Shown piece by piece: positions 44,401 to 51,760 of a stretch of 64,000 nt of DNA (its first letter is position 1; every line of letters starts with the position of its first letter). The stretch is taken from NCBI RefSeq assembly GCF_002419965.1, contig NZ_DIHC01000011.1:491-64490 (forward strand). The letters are read 5' to 3'. The stretch comes from Pseudomonas sp. UBA5706 (GTDB taxonomy: Bacteria; Pseudomonadota; Gammaproteobacteria; Pseudomonadales; Pseudomonadaceae). Under the pieces are notes generated by a model that was not told the origin of the DNA, ran no database searches, and was given only the letters and a program-made list of their open reading frames with translations. Made by a program: the position numbers and the translations under genes.

Positions 44401-46218
44401 AGCTATGACGGCCTCAAGAGCCTGCTCAAATATGTGCGCAAGGAGAACCATCCGCTCAAGCGCAACGCGCTGGAGAGCCTGAGGTCCACCAACGATACGG
44501 AGCTCAAGCAGAACCTGACCAAAGCCCTGCGCGACCTCGAACCGCGGGAGAGCCTGAAGATCAATCGCAACTATGGCGGCGGCATCACAGGCGGGATCAC
44601 CGGCCCCGTGGGCGATACGTTTCTGGGTTTTCGCGGGGCGATCGACCCCGATCGTACTTATGGCATGAGCTTCACCCGTTTCGATCGGGGCCTGAAAGTG
44701 TCGATCAACCGCGAGGGCACCGTCAGCAGCACCGCAAGCCTGGGCTTTGGTGGCGGCTTGAGCGATACCAAAACCACGCCAGGCGACAGCCACCAGAATC
44801 ATCAGACCAACGGCGCCTGGTTCGGCGGCAGCCTGGATGCCAAACACAAATACAGTGACAACACGGCGTTAAGCTTTTTCGTGCGCGATGACGAGTTGGA
44901 AGGCTTCATGGAGAATCTGCTCCTGACCCCGCTCAACCGCAGCAAAAGCCCCGATCAAAATCACCTCAAACCCATGGACCTTATGAACCGCGGGGTCGAG
45001 CAGGAAGTGCGCACCAGCGGCAAGCACAACTTCGATCTGGAGTTCAACGCCAACATCGAGGCGCGGGTCAACGACGGGCAAACCGACGCTGAACCGGTGG
45101 CCGGGTTCATGCGTTTCGGGGTCGGCCTGCTGGCCAACCTCGCGTTGCTCAACGCCGAGCGCGAACGCACGCAGGGCCACGGTAACGACGGCCTGAAGAC
45201 CGACATCTACAGCCACAACCGCCCACGCTTTCTGGAGAAAGGTTCGGTGGGCAGCTTCGCGCGGATGTTCAGCACGATCTTTACCTCGCGTCCGCAGCAT
45301 CTGTTCCTGGCCGGCGGTGCGCCAATCGGCGTCATGGCCAGCCTGGCGTTCGACAGCAAGACCGGCAAAAGCTACGACGTGCGCTTCAAGGACGCCCTGC
45401 CGGTCCAGGCAAGCGACATGAAAAGTCTGGAGAGCAGCCTCAAATCGGCTTTTCCCGAACTTGAACAGGACCCTGTCGACGACAAGACCATCAGCGAGCG
45501 CCTTACCGCGTTGAATGCCCGCTACGCCAGCAAGCCTCCTGAAAACGACGCCCAGCACGCGGCATTGACCTCCCTCTGGCAAACACAGCGCCAGCAGCGG
45601 GCGGCTGCACAGGGCTCGAGTCTGATGACACTCATGGACATGACGGTCAAGCACAACAACGTCAACCGCATTGATCAGGCCGCCGCCACCAAACGGGGCA
45701 TCGATGTGGTCAAGGAAATGCTCGGCAAGGACGTTCATCCGGGCAATGCCGAACGCATCCACAAACTGATGAGTGAGGATCCGCAGCTCAAGGCACTGCT
45801 CGACGAGCTGAAAAGCTCCAAGGGCACCACCCGCGCGGAAATCAGACTGGAGGTCAATGACAAGGTCAAGAAAGACATCGAAGACGGTGCGCTCGACGGC
45901 ACCCTGACCGACGCCGGGTTGAAAGCCCAGCTTTCCAAAGGCACTAACCTGCGGATCAAAGCTATCGCCGTGTTTCGCACCGCAGCCAAGGAAGACTCGC
46001 TGGGAGTGCCGTTGCCCTACGTCAGTTTCAAAAGTGGCAGCAGCCTGAGCATCGAGCGGCTGCGCGGTGAGGTGACCTTCGACTATGGGCTGGACCAAAT
46101 CACGCCGAAGAAATTCACCCTCGACGGCGACCTGGCCGATGAGACAGGACAACAGGCAGCGCGGCAGGCGGCCAGGGATCTGGGCAGCGACGAGAGCGGG
46201 GTATTCCGCACGCGCTAG
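41491..46218 (+). CDS. avrE: AvrE-family type III effector (compact, 1575 aa)
   Basis: This giant effector matches AvrE/DspE/WtsE in its order of landmarks. A Ser/Thr- and Arg-rich N-terminus (DQIRSHSSARTTHVTAPDT) suits a type III signal. A long repeat region follows with propeller-like blades (KKLYAFDGDRWSPHAF, residues 411-420 GWNLSQALVL, as in AvrE). WQGRE at 745-749 fits the WxxxE motif in the segment before VYRQE. A G-rich stretch GGGITGGITGPVG lies near 1029, and the C-terminus reads KAIAVFRTAAKED ... PYVSFKSGSSLSIERL ... FDYGLDQ. Known members are about 1,800 residues, so this one is shorter. The family forms channels in plant membranes and causes water-soaking. GTG 41491 is the start. 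The chaperone gene follows. Confidence 0.9.
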   Translation: MDQIRSHSSARTTHVTAPDTAATDGPAQRRGILRRTAPASESTQRFGMGKVSMLARQVKTALTPRALRRERPEPPDIPLRPLAAAHALSMRVSNGKVALGDDARQLSQTEKLLESVLNAGGTRYQDLPLKPRPDSEGFLLRDSQERKVHAHASDLAVSVFKSTENRADLDLSPPDDALRTQLTDVHKNRDGNAFRLHEKKLYAFDGDRWSPHAFTGDLKSLHNLGGDLYAIDTEGKVRALSEPDTPLPIRHKVQSLAISNDSLVALTEGEDKALYLERPETPNHPGLGYHGLHRLQGENGLLNVDSPDKPVSITLNNDRLLMTTAAGKLHEIDLSEEQFADLSEGDGPYTLDPLRLGTALTSDVLKTALGPHTYDNLFTDNADRLSAKVKDKHGNEHSATWDTEHNRFKPGWNLSQALVLDRQKGLPPLMPDDDQQIQLPRGRIARHGDDVLTQDPRTGEWKKSSEKEIKALIAARDGFAYLIDKDGKLKQLKVAPQATAHDLGKGVDLALPGRGTEAKGTILRGAEHLSVDNVAVQNDQRYMTLSGGELRLHDQFGERAKLPALPGDGDITGIASHGKSWFALKNGVLHQMQGADADPKSASIRRQWQTADLPDGATATGLHTDNQGRLVLKASIAAATADDADARLDQDFVRDNDGNWATATPTAAAPATVPHQHFQDLANGEPGFTRRGNIKTSFNVFGRNNVETARVKNYAPNSLTQNYVTSHLASTGAFKVPADSVQHAWQGREGLKPVYRQEVQTLQRLSDDAAERPAAIPAAMETRLQALKQRPGADVNELTDLFQWFHQTVAADMQRTLRELAESQGALLKNGQVNLAYKPGKPPKTDLLAEVAQVLRNTGARDDAPLGAMIKSLQDAGFTLAHRNPLTALDDSRKRGDTQSLLSARLAASAHVMKQLSAQLDTLMADTNRSRDQLTPLAANLAQLHNEGYAQDPIKRYTDAGFRSYAALEASYDGLKSLLKYVRKENHPLKRNALESLRSTNDTELKQNLTKALRDLEPRESLKINRNYGGGITGGITGPVGDTFLGFRGAIDPDRTYGMSFTRFDRGLKVSINREGTVSSTASLGFGGGLSDTKTTPGDSHQNHQTNGAWFGGSLDAKHKYSDNTALSFFVRDDELEGFMENLLLTPLNRSKSPDQNHLKPMDLMNRGVEQEVRTSGKHNFDLEFNANIEARVNDGQTDAEPVAGFMRFGVGLLANLALLNAERERTQGHGNDGLKTDIYSHNRPRFLEKGSVGSFARMFSTIFTSRPQHLFLAGGAPIGVMASLAFDSKTGKSYDVRFKDALPVQASDMKSLESSLKSAFPELEQDPVDDKTISERLTALNARYASKPPENDAQHAALTSLWQTQRQQRAAAQGSSLMTLMDMTVKHNNVNRIDQAAATKRGIDVVKEMLGKDVHPGNAERIHKLMSEDPQLKALLDELKSSKGTTRAEIRLEVNDKVKKDIEDGALDGTLTDAGLKAQLSKGTNLRIKAIAVFRTAAKEDSLGVPLPYVSFKSGSSLSIERLRGEVTFDYGLDQITPKKFTLDGDLADETGQQAARQAARDLGSDESGVFRTR

Positions 46219-46269
46219 GCCGTACTCGGCATTCAACTCATTCGGATCATTCATTCAAAGGACAGGCTC

Positions 46270-46710
46270 ATGACGAACGCTGACACATTGATCGCCGCGT
46301 TGGGCACGCAACTGAACACCCCGCTGACCCTGGAAAATGGCGTCTGTGCCCTCTTCGACCAGGACCGCGAAGTCGCCATTATCGAAGTATCGCCTGCGGG
46401 CGATGTCGCCGTCGTGCACTGCAAGCTGCTTGTGCGCCCGGACCCCGGCATGTATGAGCGCCTGCTGCGCCTGAACTTCGATACCGGCGTCATGCACGGC
46501 TGCTGGTTGGCACTGGACGAACGTTCCGAGGTGCGGCTATGCGCCGAAACGTCGCTGCAGCAGATGGGCCAAACGCAATTCGTGCACTGGGTTCAGGGGT
46601 TCGTGCGGCAAACCCGCGAGATGCCAGGCCTGCTGCGCACGGGCCACGCAGGTATGCCCAAACCCACGGCGCCACGACCGAGCCTGGGCGCCTTAAGCCG
46701 TAGCCTCTAG
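46270..46710 (+). CDS. CesT/AvrF-like type III secretion chaperone
   Basis: The 146-aa acidic protein fits the CesT-type class I chaperone: N-terminal helix TNADTLIAALGTQLN, the sheet-forming DREVAIIEVSPAGDVAVVHCKLL, dimer helix RPDPGMYERLLRLNFDTGV, strand HGCWLALDERSEVRLCAE and a C-terminal helix QFVHWVQGFVRQTREM. It lies 51 bp after the effector stop with AAAGGAC before the ATG, the same order as avrE-avrF and dspE-dspF. It should bind the effector in the cytosol and guide it to the secretion apparatus. The basic tail (about 25 residues) is longer than in AvrF (about 129 aa). Confidence 0.82.
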   Translation: MTNADTLIAALGTQLNTPLTLENGVCALFDQDREVAIIEVSPAGDVAVVHCKLLVRPDPGMYERLLRLNFDTGVMHGCWLALDERSEVRLCAETSLQQMGQTQFVHWVQGFVRQTREMPGLLRTGHAGMPKPTAPRPSLGALSRSL

Positions 46711-46765
46711 CCTGGAATGGCTTCGACGGTGCCGATCAGGCGCCGTCCAGCCCATGACGTTTTTC

Positions 46766-46790
46766 GCCCTGAACGCGGCGCTTTCAGGGC
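46766..46790. terminator. Hairpin downstream of the effector cassette
   Basis: GCCCTGAA (46766-46773) pairs perfectly with TTCAGGGC (46783-46790) over a 9-nt loop. TTTTT precedes it (46760-46764), which would act as the U-run only for minus-strand transcripts. It may end transcription weakly or just mark the cassette border. Confidence 0.35.
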
Positions 46791-46876
46791 TTGCCGGAAT
46801 GCCAACTCTCTACGATTCTGTATGGACGGCCCGATTGACAAGGCCGGGCTGATAAGTACGCGCCGCAGAGGCCAAT

Positions 46877-47323
46877 ATGACTACAGTAGCCGAACTGTTG
46901 AAGTTGAAAGACGAGCAACATCGTACGCCGCACACCATCGGGCCGCAGCAGATGGTCATCGAAGCGATCACCCTGATGGCAGAGAAGAACATCGGTGCCG
47001 TGCCGGTCGTACAGGATGGCAAGGTGGTCGGCATCGTCAGCGAGCGGGACTATGTGCGCAAAATGGAACTCAAAGGACGAGCGTCGGTAGGCACGCCGGT
47101 CAGCGAGATCATGACCCACGAGGTCAGGACCGTCGATTCCAACCACACTGTGGATCAATGCATGAACATCATGACCGATCGCCGCCTGCGCCATTTACCG
47201 GTAGTGGACGACGGCCAGTTGGTGGGATTGCTGTCGATCGGCGATCTGGTCAAGGAAGCGATTGCCGAACAGGCGCGGCTGATCGCACAGATGGAAAAAT
47301 ACATTCGCGGCGAGAGTTATTAG
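46877..47323 (+). CDS. CBS-domain protein
   Basis: The 148-aa cytosolic protein consists of a tandem CBS pair (Bateman module): IEAITLMAEKNIGAVPVVQDGKVVGIVSERDY and VDQCMNIMTDRRLRHLPVVDDGQLVGLLSIGDLV. Such proteins bind adenine nucleotides and sense energy state or act as partners of channels and kinases. No catalytic domain is present. ATG 46877 follows AGAGGCCAAT. A strong terminator follows. It is the right flank of the effector cassette. Confidence 0.92.
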   Translation: MTTVAELLKLKDEQHRTPHTIGPQQMVIEAITLMAEKNIGAVPVVQDGKVVGIVSERDYVRKMELKGRASVGTPVSEIMTHEVRTVDSNHTVDQCMNIMTDRRLRHLPVVDDGQLVGLLSIGDLVKEAIAEQARLIAQMEKYIRGESY

Positions 47324-47327
47324 GCTC

Positions 47328-47361
47328 AAGGCCGGTGCCCTGAAAGCACCGGCCTTTGTTT
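47328..47361. terminator. Bidirectional terminator between CBS gene and chemoreceptor gene
   Basis: AAGGCCGGTGC (47328-47338) pairs perfectly with GCACCGGCCTT (47346-47356), loop CCTGAAA, then TGTTT. It separates two convergent genes and would work in both directions. Confidence 0.85.
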
Positions 47362-47382
47362 GTTCCGCATTCGCTGCGGGCT

Positions 47383-49377
47383 TCAGTGCACCTTGAACCG
47401 ATCAATCATCGCGACCAATCGCTGGTTGGACAGCACCAACGCCTCGACACTGCTGTCGGTCTGCTGACCGCAGCCGACCAGTTCGGCAACCATGTGCCGG
47501 ATCGCAATCATGTTCTGATTGATCTCCTCGGTCACCGCGCTCTGCTGCTCGGCCGCGGTTGCGATATGCGCGCTCAGGTCATGAATGCGTGCCACCGAAC
47601 CGGCCATGCCATCGAGTCCTTCGTTGACCTGGGAGGTGCGATCGGCAGTGGACTGGCAGCTGACCTTGGTTTTTTCCATGGCGCCGACCGCCGTGCTTAC
47701 CCCCTCCTCCAGACGCGCGAGCATATCGTTGATTTCCGAGGTGCTTTGCTGGGTTCGACCGGCCAGCGCCCGTACCTCGTCGGCCACCACGGCAAAGCCA
47801 CGGCCTTGCTCGCCGGCGCGCGCGGCCTCGATCGCAGCGTTGAGTGCCAAAAGGTTGGTTTGCTGGGCGATACCGCCAATGACGCTTAGTACATCGGTGA
47901 TGCGCCTGGCGTCGACCTGCATTTCCTGCACGTGTTGCGTTGCGTCTTCAACTTCGGCCACCAGCGCCAGCACACTGACCGATGCCTGCTCCACCACGTC
48001 ACGGGAACATTGCGCGGCATCATTTGCCGATTGCGTGAAGTTAGCGGTCTGCGTGGCATTCTCGGCGACGCTGTCGGCCGTGGCGCTCATTTCGTTGATT
48101 GCGGTGACGGCCTGATCGGTTTCCGAGGCATGGCGATCGAGGATCTGGTTGATATGGCGCGACTGTTCCTGCAACTGCGCAAGGCCGCCGCAAATCTGCT
48201 CGGTTCCGCTGCGAACCTCAACGATCATGGCCTGCTGGAAGGCGATGAACTTGTTCACCGATTCGCCCACGGCATCCAGCTCGTCTCGCCCTTTGATCGG
48301 GATGCGCCGCGTCAGATCGGCTTCACCCGAAGACAGGGCATCGATGTTGGCACGCAGCAGGGTCAAGCGGCGCATCAGGCGGTTGAAGGCATACCCGAGC
48401 AGGAGCAACAGCAGGATGACCGTGGGAATCTGCAGCCAGCCCAGGGTTTTCAGCACATCCGTGCTGCTGGCCGTGAGCATTGCCGTGGGAAGCGACGTCG
48501 CCACCCACCAGGGAGTGCCCGCCACCGGCCGCAGGAAGAAGGTCAGATTGCCCAACTGCGGATCCTTATACTCGCGCGAATACGTGGCATCCCCGGAGAC
48601 CTGAGCCAGGCCGTCCTCAACGGCCTTGGCGAACATTGATTGGCCGCTGAATGCAGAGATGTTCTTGAGGATGATGTCGCCGTCGATGTGGGCTTGGTTG
48701 GTCAGCACCTTGCCGTCGTGTTCGACGATCATGACCTGGCCCTGTATCTCTTTTTCCTTCTCCTGAATCAGGCCGTTGAAAAAGCCCAGGGTGACGTCGA
48801 TGGTGGAGACGCCATATAACGCTCCGTCCTTGTAGATGCCCATGGCGCAGTTGGTGCGCGGTTGCGGGCTGGCTTCATCCTGATAAGCCTGGGCCCAGGC
48901 GCATCGGCCTTTTGGCGCATTCTGCCCGGCGCGATGCCAAGGCTGGTCCCAATAATCGGGCGCGGCGTCAGAGTTCCAATAGGTGCTCACCACCAACTGG
49001 CCGCTGCCATCGCGGTGGAAAAAAGAGCTGTGCTTGTTGCGGCCCTGGCTGCGTTTTTCCGGCAGTGGCCAGACGCCGCCGCCAAACACCCTGGCGTCGC
49101 CGTATTGGTCAATAAGCCCTGGAAGTGCCTTATCGATCCCGTCGCTGTCGAGCAATGGTACCGTTTGCGTGATGGCGCGGGATTGAGCTTCGACCCGGGC
49201 CAGGTCCAGCAGAATGCGGCTACTGATCTGGTCCACGTGACTCAGCACTACTTGCTCCTGAGAAGCGCGAACCTTGGGTGTAACCAGATACTCGATGCCC
49301 TGCTCGGTAATGATTGCAATCGCAATAATGAGCCCGAAGGAAATTGCGGTGTAACGCGCCTGGATTGTTCTGAACAT
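47383..49377 (-). CDS. Methyl-accepting chemotaxis protein with double Cache sensor domain
   Basis: The 664-aa chemoreceptor has a first membrane helix (FGLIIAIAIITEQGIEYLV). A large periplasmic domain (about 40-305) fits dCache_1: ARVFGGGVWPLPEK, WRAGQN-like PWHRAGQNAPKGRCAWAQAYQDEAS and IYKDGALYGVSTIDVTLGF. A second helix (LGWLQIPTVILLLLLLGYAF) and HAMP (LMRRLTLLRANIDALSSGEADLTRRIP) follow. The signalling tip EQTNLLALNAAIEAARAG is near the end. The ligand, likely an amino acid or organic acid, is unknown. Confidence 0.93.
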   Translation of the reverse strand: MFRTIQARYTAISFGLIIAIAIITEQGIEYLVTPKVRASQEQVVLSHVDQISSRILLDLARVEAQSRAITQTVPLLDSDGIDKALPGLIDQYGDARVFGGGVWPLPEKRSQGRNKHSSFFHRDGSGQLVVSTYWNSDAAPDYWDQPWHRAGQNAPKGRCAWAQAYQDEASPQPRTNCAMGIYKDGALYGVSTIDVTLGFFNGLIQEKEKEIQGQVMIVEHDGKVLTNQAHIDGDIILKNISAFSGQSMFAKAVEDGLAQVSGDATYSREYKDPQLGNLTFFLRPVAGTPWWVATSLPTAMLTASSTDVLKTLGWLQIPTVILLLLLLGYAFNRLMRRLTLLRANIDALSSGEADLTRRIPIKGRDELDAVGESVNKFIAFQQAMIVEVRSGTEQICGGLAQLQEQSRHINQILDRHASETDQAVTAINEMSATADSVAENATQTANFTQSANDAAQCSRDVVEQASVSVLALVAEVEDATQHVQEMQVDARRITDVLSVIGGIAQQTNLLALNAAIEAARAGEQGRGFAVVADEVRALAGRTQQSTSEINDMLARLEEGVSTAVGAMEKTKVSCQSTADRTSQVNEGLDGMAGSVARIHDLSAHIATAAEQQSAVTEEINQNMIAIRHMVAELVGCGQQTDSSVEALVLSNQRLVAMIDRFKVH

Positions 49378-49493
49378 TGTTGACTCCCATGGCGAGGAAT
49401 TATTGTTGTTTTTTGCAAATTGCCAGAAGAGTTATCGGCTCAATACCGGGAATCATGAGCGGCGCAGATGAAAAAATTAGCTTTTCGGAGCGA

Positions 49494-50216
49494 TTACTGC
49501 ACCGGCAGGAAATTCAAAAACAGCAGGCTCTGCGCATAATTGAGCCCAATGCGCCGGTAGCGCTCATCGAGCATCTGCGTGAGCAGGTCCAGGCGCGCGA
49601 CGATCTTGCCGAATTCGGTGGCAAAGCTCAGGTTGCTGCCTTCCTCCGAAATCTCATTGGAAAACAACATCAACTCGCCGTTGGCGTTCTGCCGCTGGCC
49701 TAGCAGCCAGGTGGCCTTTTCGATATTGCGCGCGGCGTTGCTGACGAATTTCGGGTTGATCTGGTCGGTCATGAAGAATTCCAGCCGACCGCCGTGGGCG
49801 GTGACCAGCATGCTGCCAATGGCGTAAATGAACGCGCCGACCCGATCCCCCAAAAACGCCGGACTCAGCGAATAGCTCAGCGCCGCCAGATCCCGTCGAT
49901 TGCCAAGTTGCGCCAGCGCAGTGCGCTGCTCGATGGCGTTGCGCACGTTGCGCTCGGCAGACTTCGCATCGATGAAACCAGACTTGCGCCACTCGGCCGG
50001 GTTGCGCAGGTACAGCTTGTCCATCAGCAGGTACAAACTCTCCAGGTTGTCGTGCATCGCCAGCGTAGCCATGCGATCGACGCTGGTCTGGAAGAACTCC
50101 TGGGGGCGGGTTTCGCTGAACTGAGTGGCCACATCCTGTCCGTCCTGGCGGGTACAGCCTGCCGCACAGAGCGCAGCCACGCAGGCCAAAAACCAAGACC
50201 GCATGCGACCTCGCAT
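49494..50216 (-). CDS. Hypothetical lipoprotein
   Basis: This 240-aa protein carries a lipoprotein signal (SWFLACVAALCAAGCTRQ, lipobox CAAGC). A helical body follows (RPQEFFQTSVDRMATLAMHD, LGNRRDLAALSYSLSPAFLGD, GSMLVTAHGGRLEFFMTDQI, ARLDLLTQMLDERYRRIG). I know no named domain. It is divergent from mltA, another outer-membrane lipoprotein. ATG 50216 or 50204 are both possible; the second has CGAGG four bases upstream. Confidence 0.8.
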   Translation of the reverse strand: MRGRMRSWFLACVAALCAAGCTRQDGQDVATQFSETRPQEFFQTSVDRMATLAMHDNLESLYLLMDKLYLRNPAEWRKSGFIDAKSAERNVRNAIEQRTALAQLGNRRDLAALSYSLSPAFLGDRVGAFIYAIGSMLVTAHGGRLEFFMTDQINPKFVSNAARNIEKATWLLGQRQNANGELMLFSNEISEEGSNLSFATEFGKIVARLDLLTQMLDERYRRIGLNYAQSLLFLNFLPVQ

Positions 50217-50508
50217 CGAGAAAAAGGTGGACACTGCAACCATCTATCAGAAGCTTCAACGATCTGGACCCCGCGCGAATCGCGGCGTCCCGGCCATGCA
50301 TAGAGCGATAAAATGCGTAAAAGTGCGACGACCGGTTGAAATAGGTGGCCCGCGATGCCGCGAAGCGAGCGGTTTTTTTCAGCACAGCGGAGCGTCCACC
50401 TCTGGCCCGGCCGCGCTCGCGGGTGCACAAACCGGTCACGGATTTGACGCCGCCCTCGCCTTTCACCAAGCTAGCCGCCTTCACTTGCTTTCAGGAACAC
50501 CTCGCGTG

Positions 50509-51666
50509 ATGACCCCAAGCCTGCACTGGCGCCGCTTTCTGTTTTGCCTCGCTCCGTTGATTGCCCTGCTCACCGCCTGCGACGGCGGTGCCCCGAAGAC
50601 CAAACCCTCCGAAGCCACCACTTATGTGAACGTCGAGTGGGATGCACTGCCTGCGGTTAACGATGCCGACCTGATGGCCGGCTACGACAGTTGGTTCTCG
50701 GCGTGCAAGCGGCTGGCCAAAGACCCGGTGTGGGGCTCCACCTGCACCGCAGCGGCGCAAGTGCCCCACGATCCCGCCGCTGTTCGCGATTTCCTTAAAA
50801 ATCAGTTGCAAGTCTACAGCCTGCGCTCCTCCGAACATGGCGCCAACGGGCTGATCACTGGCTATTACGAACCGGTCTATAAAGGCAGCGAGGCACACAA
50901 CGATCAGCACCCGGTGGCCATCTACGGCGTGCCCGACGATCTGATCATCGTCAACCTGGACAGCATTTACCCGGAACTCAAAGGCAAGCGCCTGCGCGGC
51001 CGGCTCGACGGTCGCGTGCTGCGCCCTTACGACGACGCCGCCACCATCAATGCAAAAGGTGTCAACGCCCCGGTACTGGCCTGGTTGGAAAACCCCATCG
51101 ATCTGCAATTTCTGCAGATTCAGGGCTCCGGTCGCGTTCAGCTTGAAAGCGGTCGCCAGTTGCGCATCGCTTATGCCGACCAGAACGGCCACCCCTACAA
51201 GCCAGTGGGCCGCTGGCTGGTCGAGCAGGGCCAACTGACCAAGGACGAAGTGTCCATGGGCCGCATTCGCGACTGGGCCATCGCTCACCCCGAGCGGGTC
51301 AACGCGTTGCTGGGCAGCAACCCCAGTTACGTGTTCTTCACCCTGCGACCGGACAGCGACGAAGGCCCGCGAGGCTCGCTGAATGTGCCATTGACCGCAG
51401 GCTATAGCGTGGCCATCGATCGCAAGGTGATCCCGCTGGGCAGCCTGCTGTGGCTGTCCTCGACGCGGCCAGATGGGTCACCGCTGGTGCGTCCTGTGGC
51501 CGCCCAGGACACCGGTGGCGCTATCGCGGGCGAGGTGCGCGCCGACATGTTCTGGGGCACCGGCGACGGCGCAGGCGAACTGGCGGGCAATATGAAACAA
51601 CAGGGGCAAATCTGGATGCTGTGGCCCAAGGGCGCAGCGCTTCCCGACGCAAAACCCAAGCAGTGA
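50509..51666 (+). CDS. mltA: Membrane-bound lytic murein transglycosylase A
   Basis: The 385-aa lipoprotein (PLIALLTACDGG, lipobox LTAC) cleaves peptidoglycan to 1,6-anhydromuropeptides. The MltA domain (HGANGLITGYYEPVYKGS, LQIQGSGRVQLESG) is followed by the 3D domain at the C-terminus (PLGSLLWLSS, RPVAAQDTGGAIAGEVRADMFWG), whose Asp in AQDTGG is the family's catalytic residue. ATG 50509 is selected because the signal peptide starts there; the longer frame from 50125 has no coding features. Confidence 0.95.
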   Translation: MTPSLHWRRFLFCLAPLIALLTACDGGAPKTKPSEATTYVNVEWDALPAVNDADLMAGYDSWFSACKRLAKDPVWGSTCTAAAQVPHDPAAVRDFLKNQLQVYSLRSSEHGANGLITGYYEPVYKGSEAHNDQHPVAIYGVPDDLIIVNLDSIYPELKGKRLRGRLDGRVLRPYDDAATINAKGVNAPVLAWLENPIDLQFLQIQGSGRVQLESGRQLRIAYADQNGHPYKPVGRWLVEQGQLTKDEVSMGRIRDWAIAHPERVNALLGSNPSYVFFTLRPDSDEGPRGSLNVPLTAGYSVAIDRKVIPLGSLLWLSSTRPDGSPLVRPVAAQDTGGAIAGEVRADMFWGTGDGAGELAGNMKQQGQIWMLWPKGAALPDAKPKQ

Positions 51667-51683
51667 CGCAACGGACCGGGACG

Positions 51684-51715
51684 CCGGTTTCAGCTTGAAC
51701 TGAAACCGGTTTCAG
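51684..51715 (+). promoter_or_regulatory. Palindromic operator/hairpin upstream of MFS gene
   Basis: CTGAAACCGGTTTCAG (51700-51715) is a perfect 16-bp palindrome 45 bp before the MFS start. The half site CCGGTTTCAG also occurs at 51684-51693, so three half sites line up. TATAAC at 51718-51723 could be a -10 element just past it. The 51684-51709 part can also fold as the terminator of mltA, but with only a short T-run. I favour an operator for the downstream MarR or a related regulator. Confidence 0.5.
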
Positions 51716-51760
51716 GTATAACGGAACGCTTGTCCCCACACGCGTCGCGCTCACTCCCAA

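Noticed and set aside
44869..46254. 461-codon open frame on the minus strand opposite the effector gene
   Set aside because: It is the antisense shadow of a GC-rich coding sequence. It has no domain, and the plus-strand frame has clear AvrE similarity over the same DNA.
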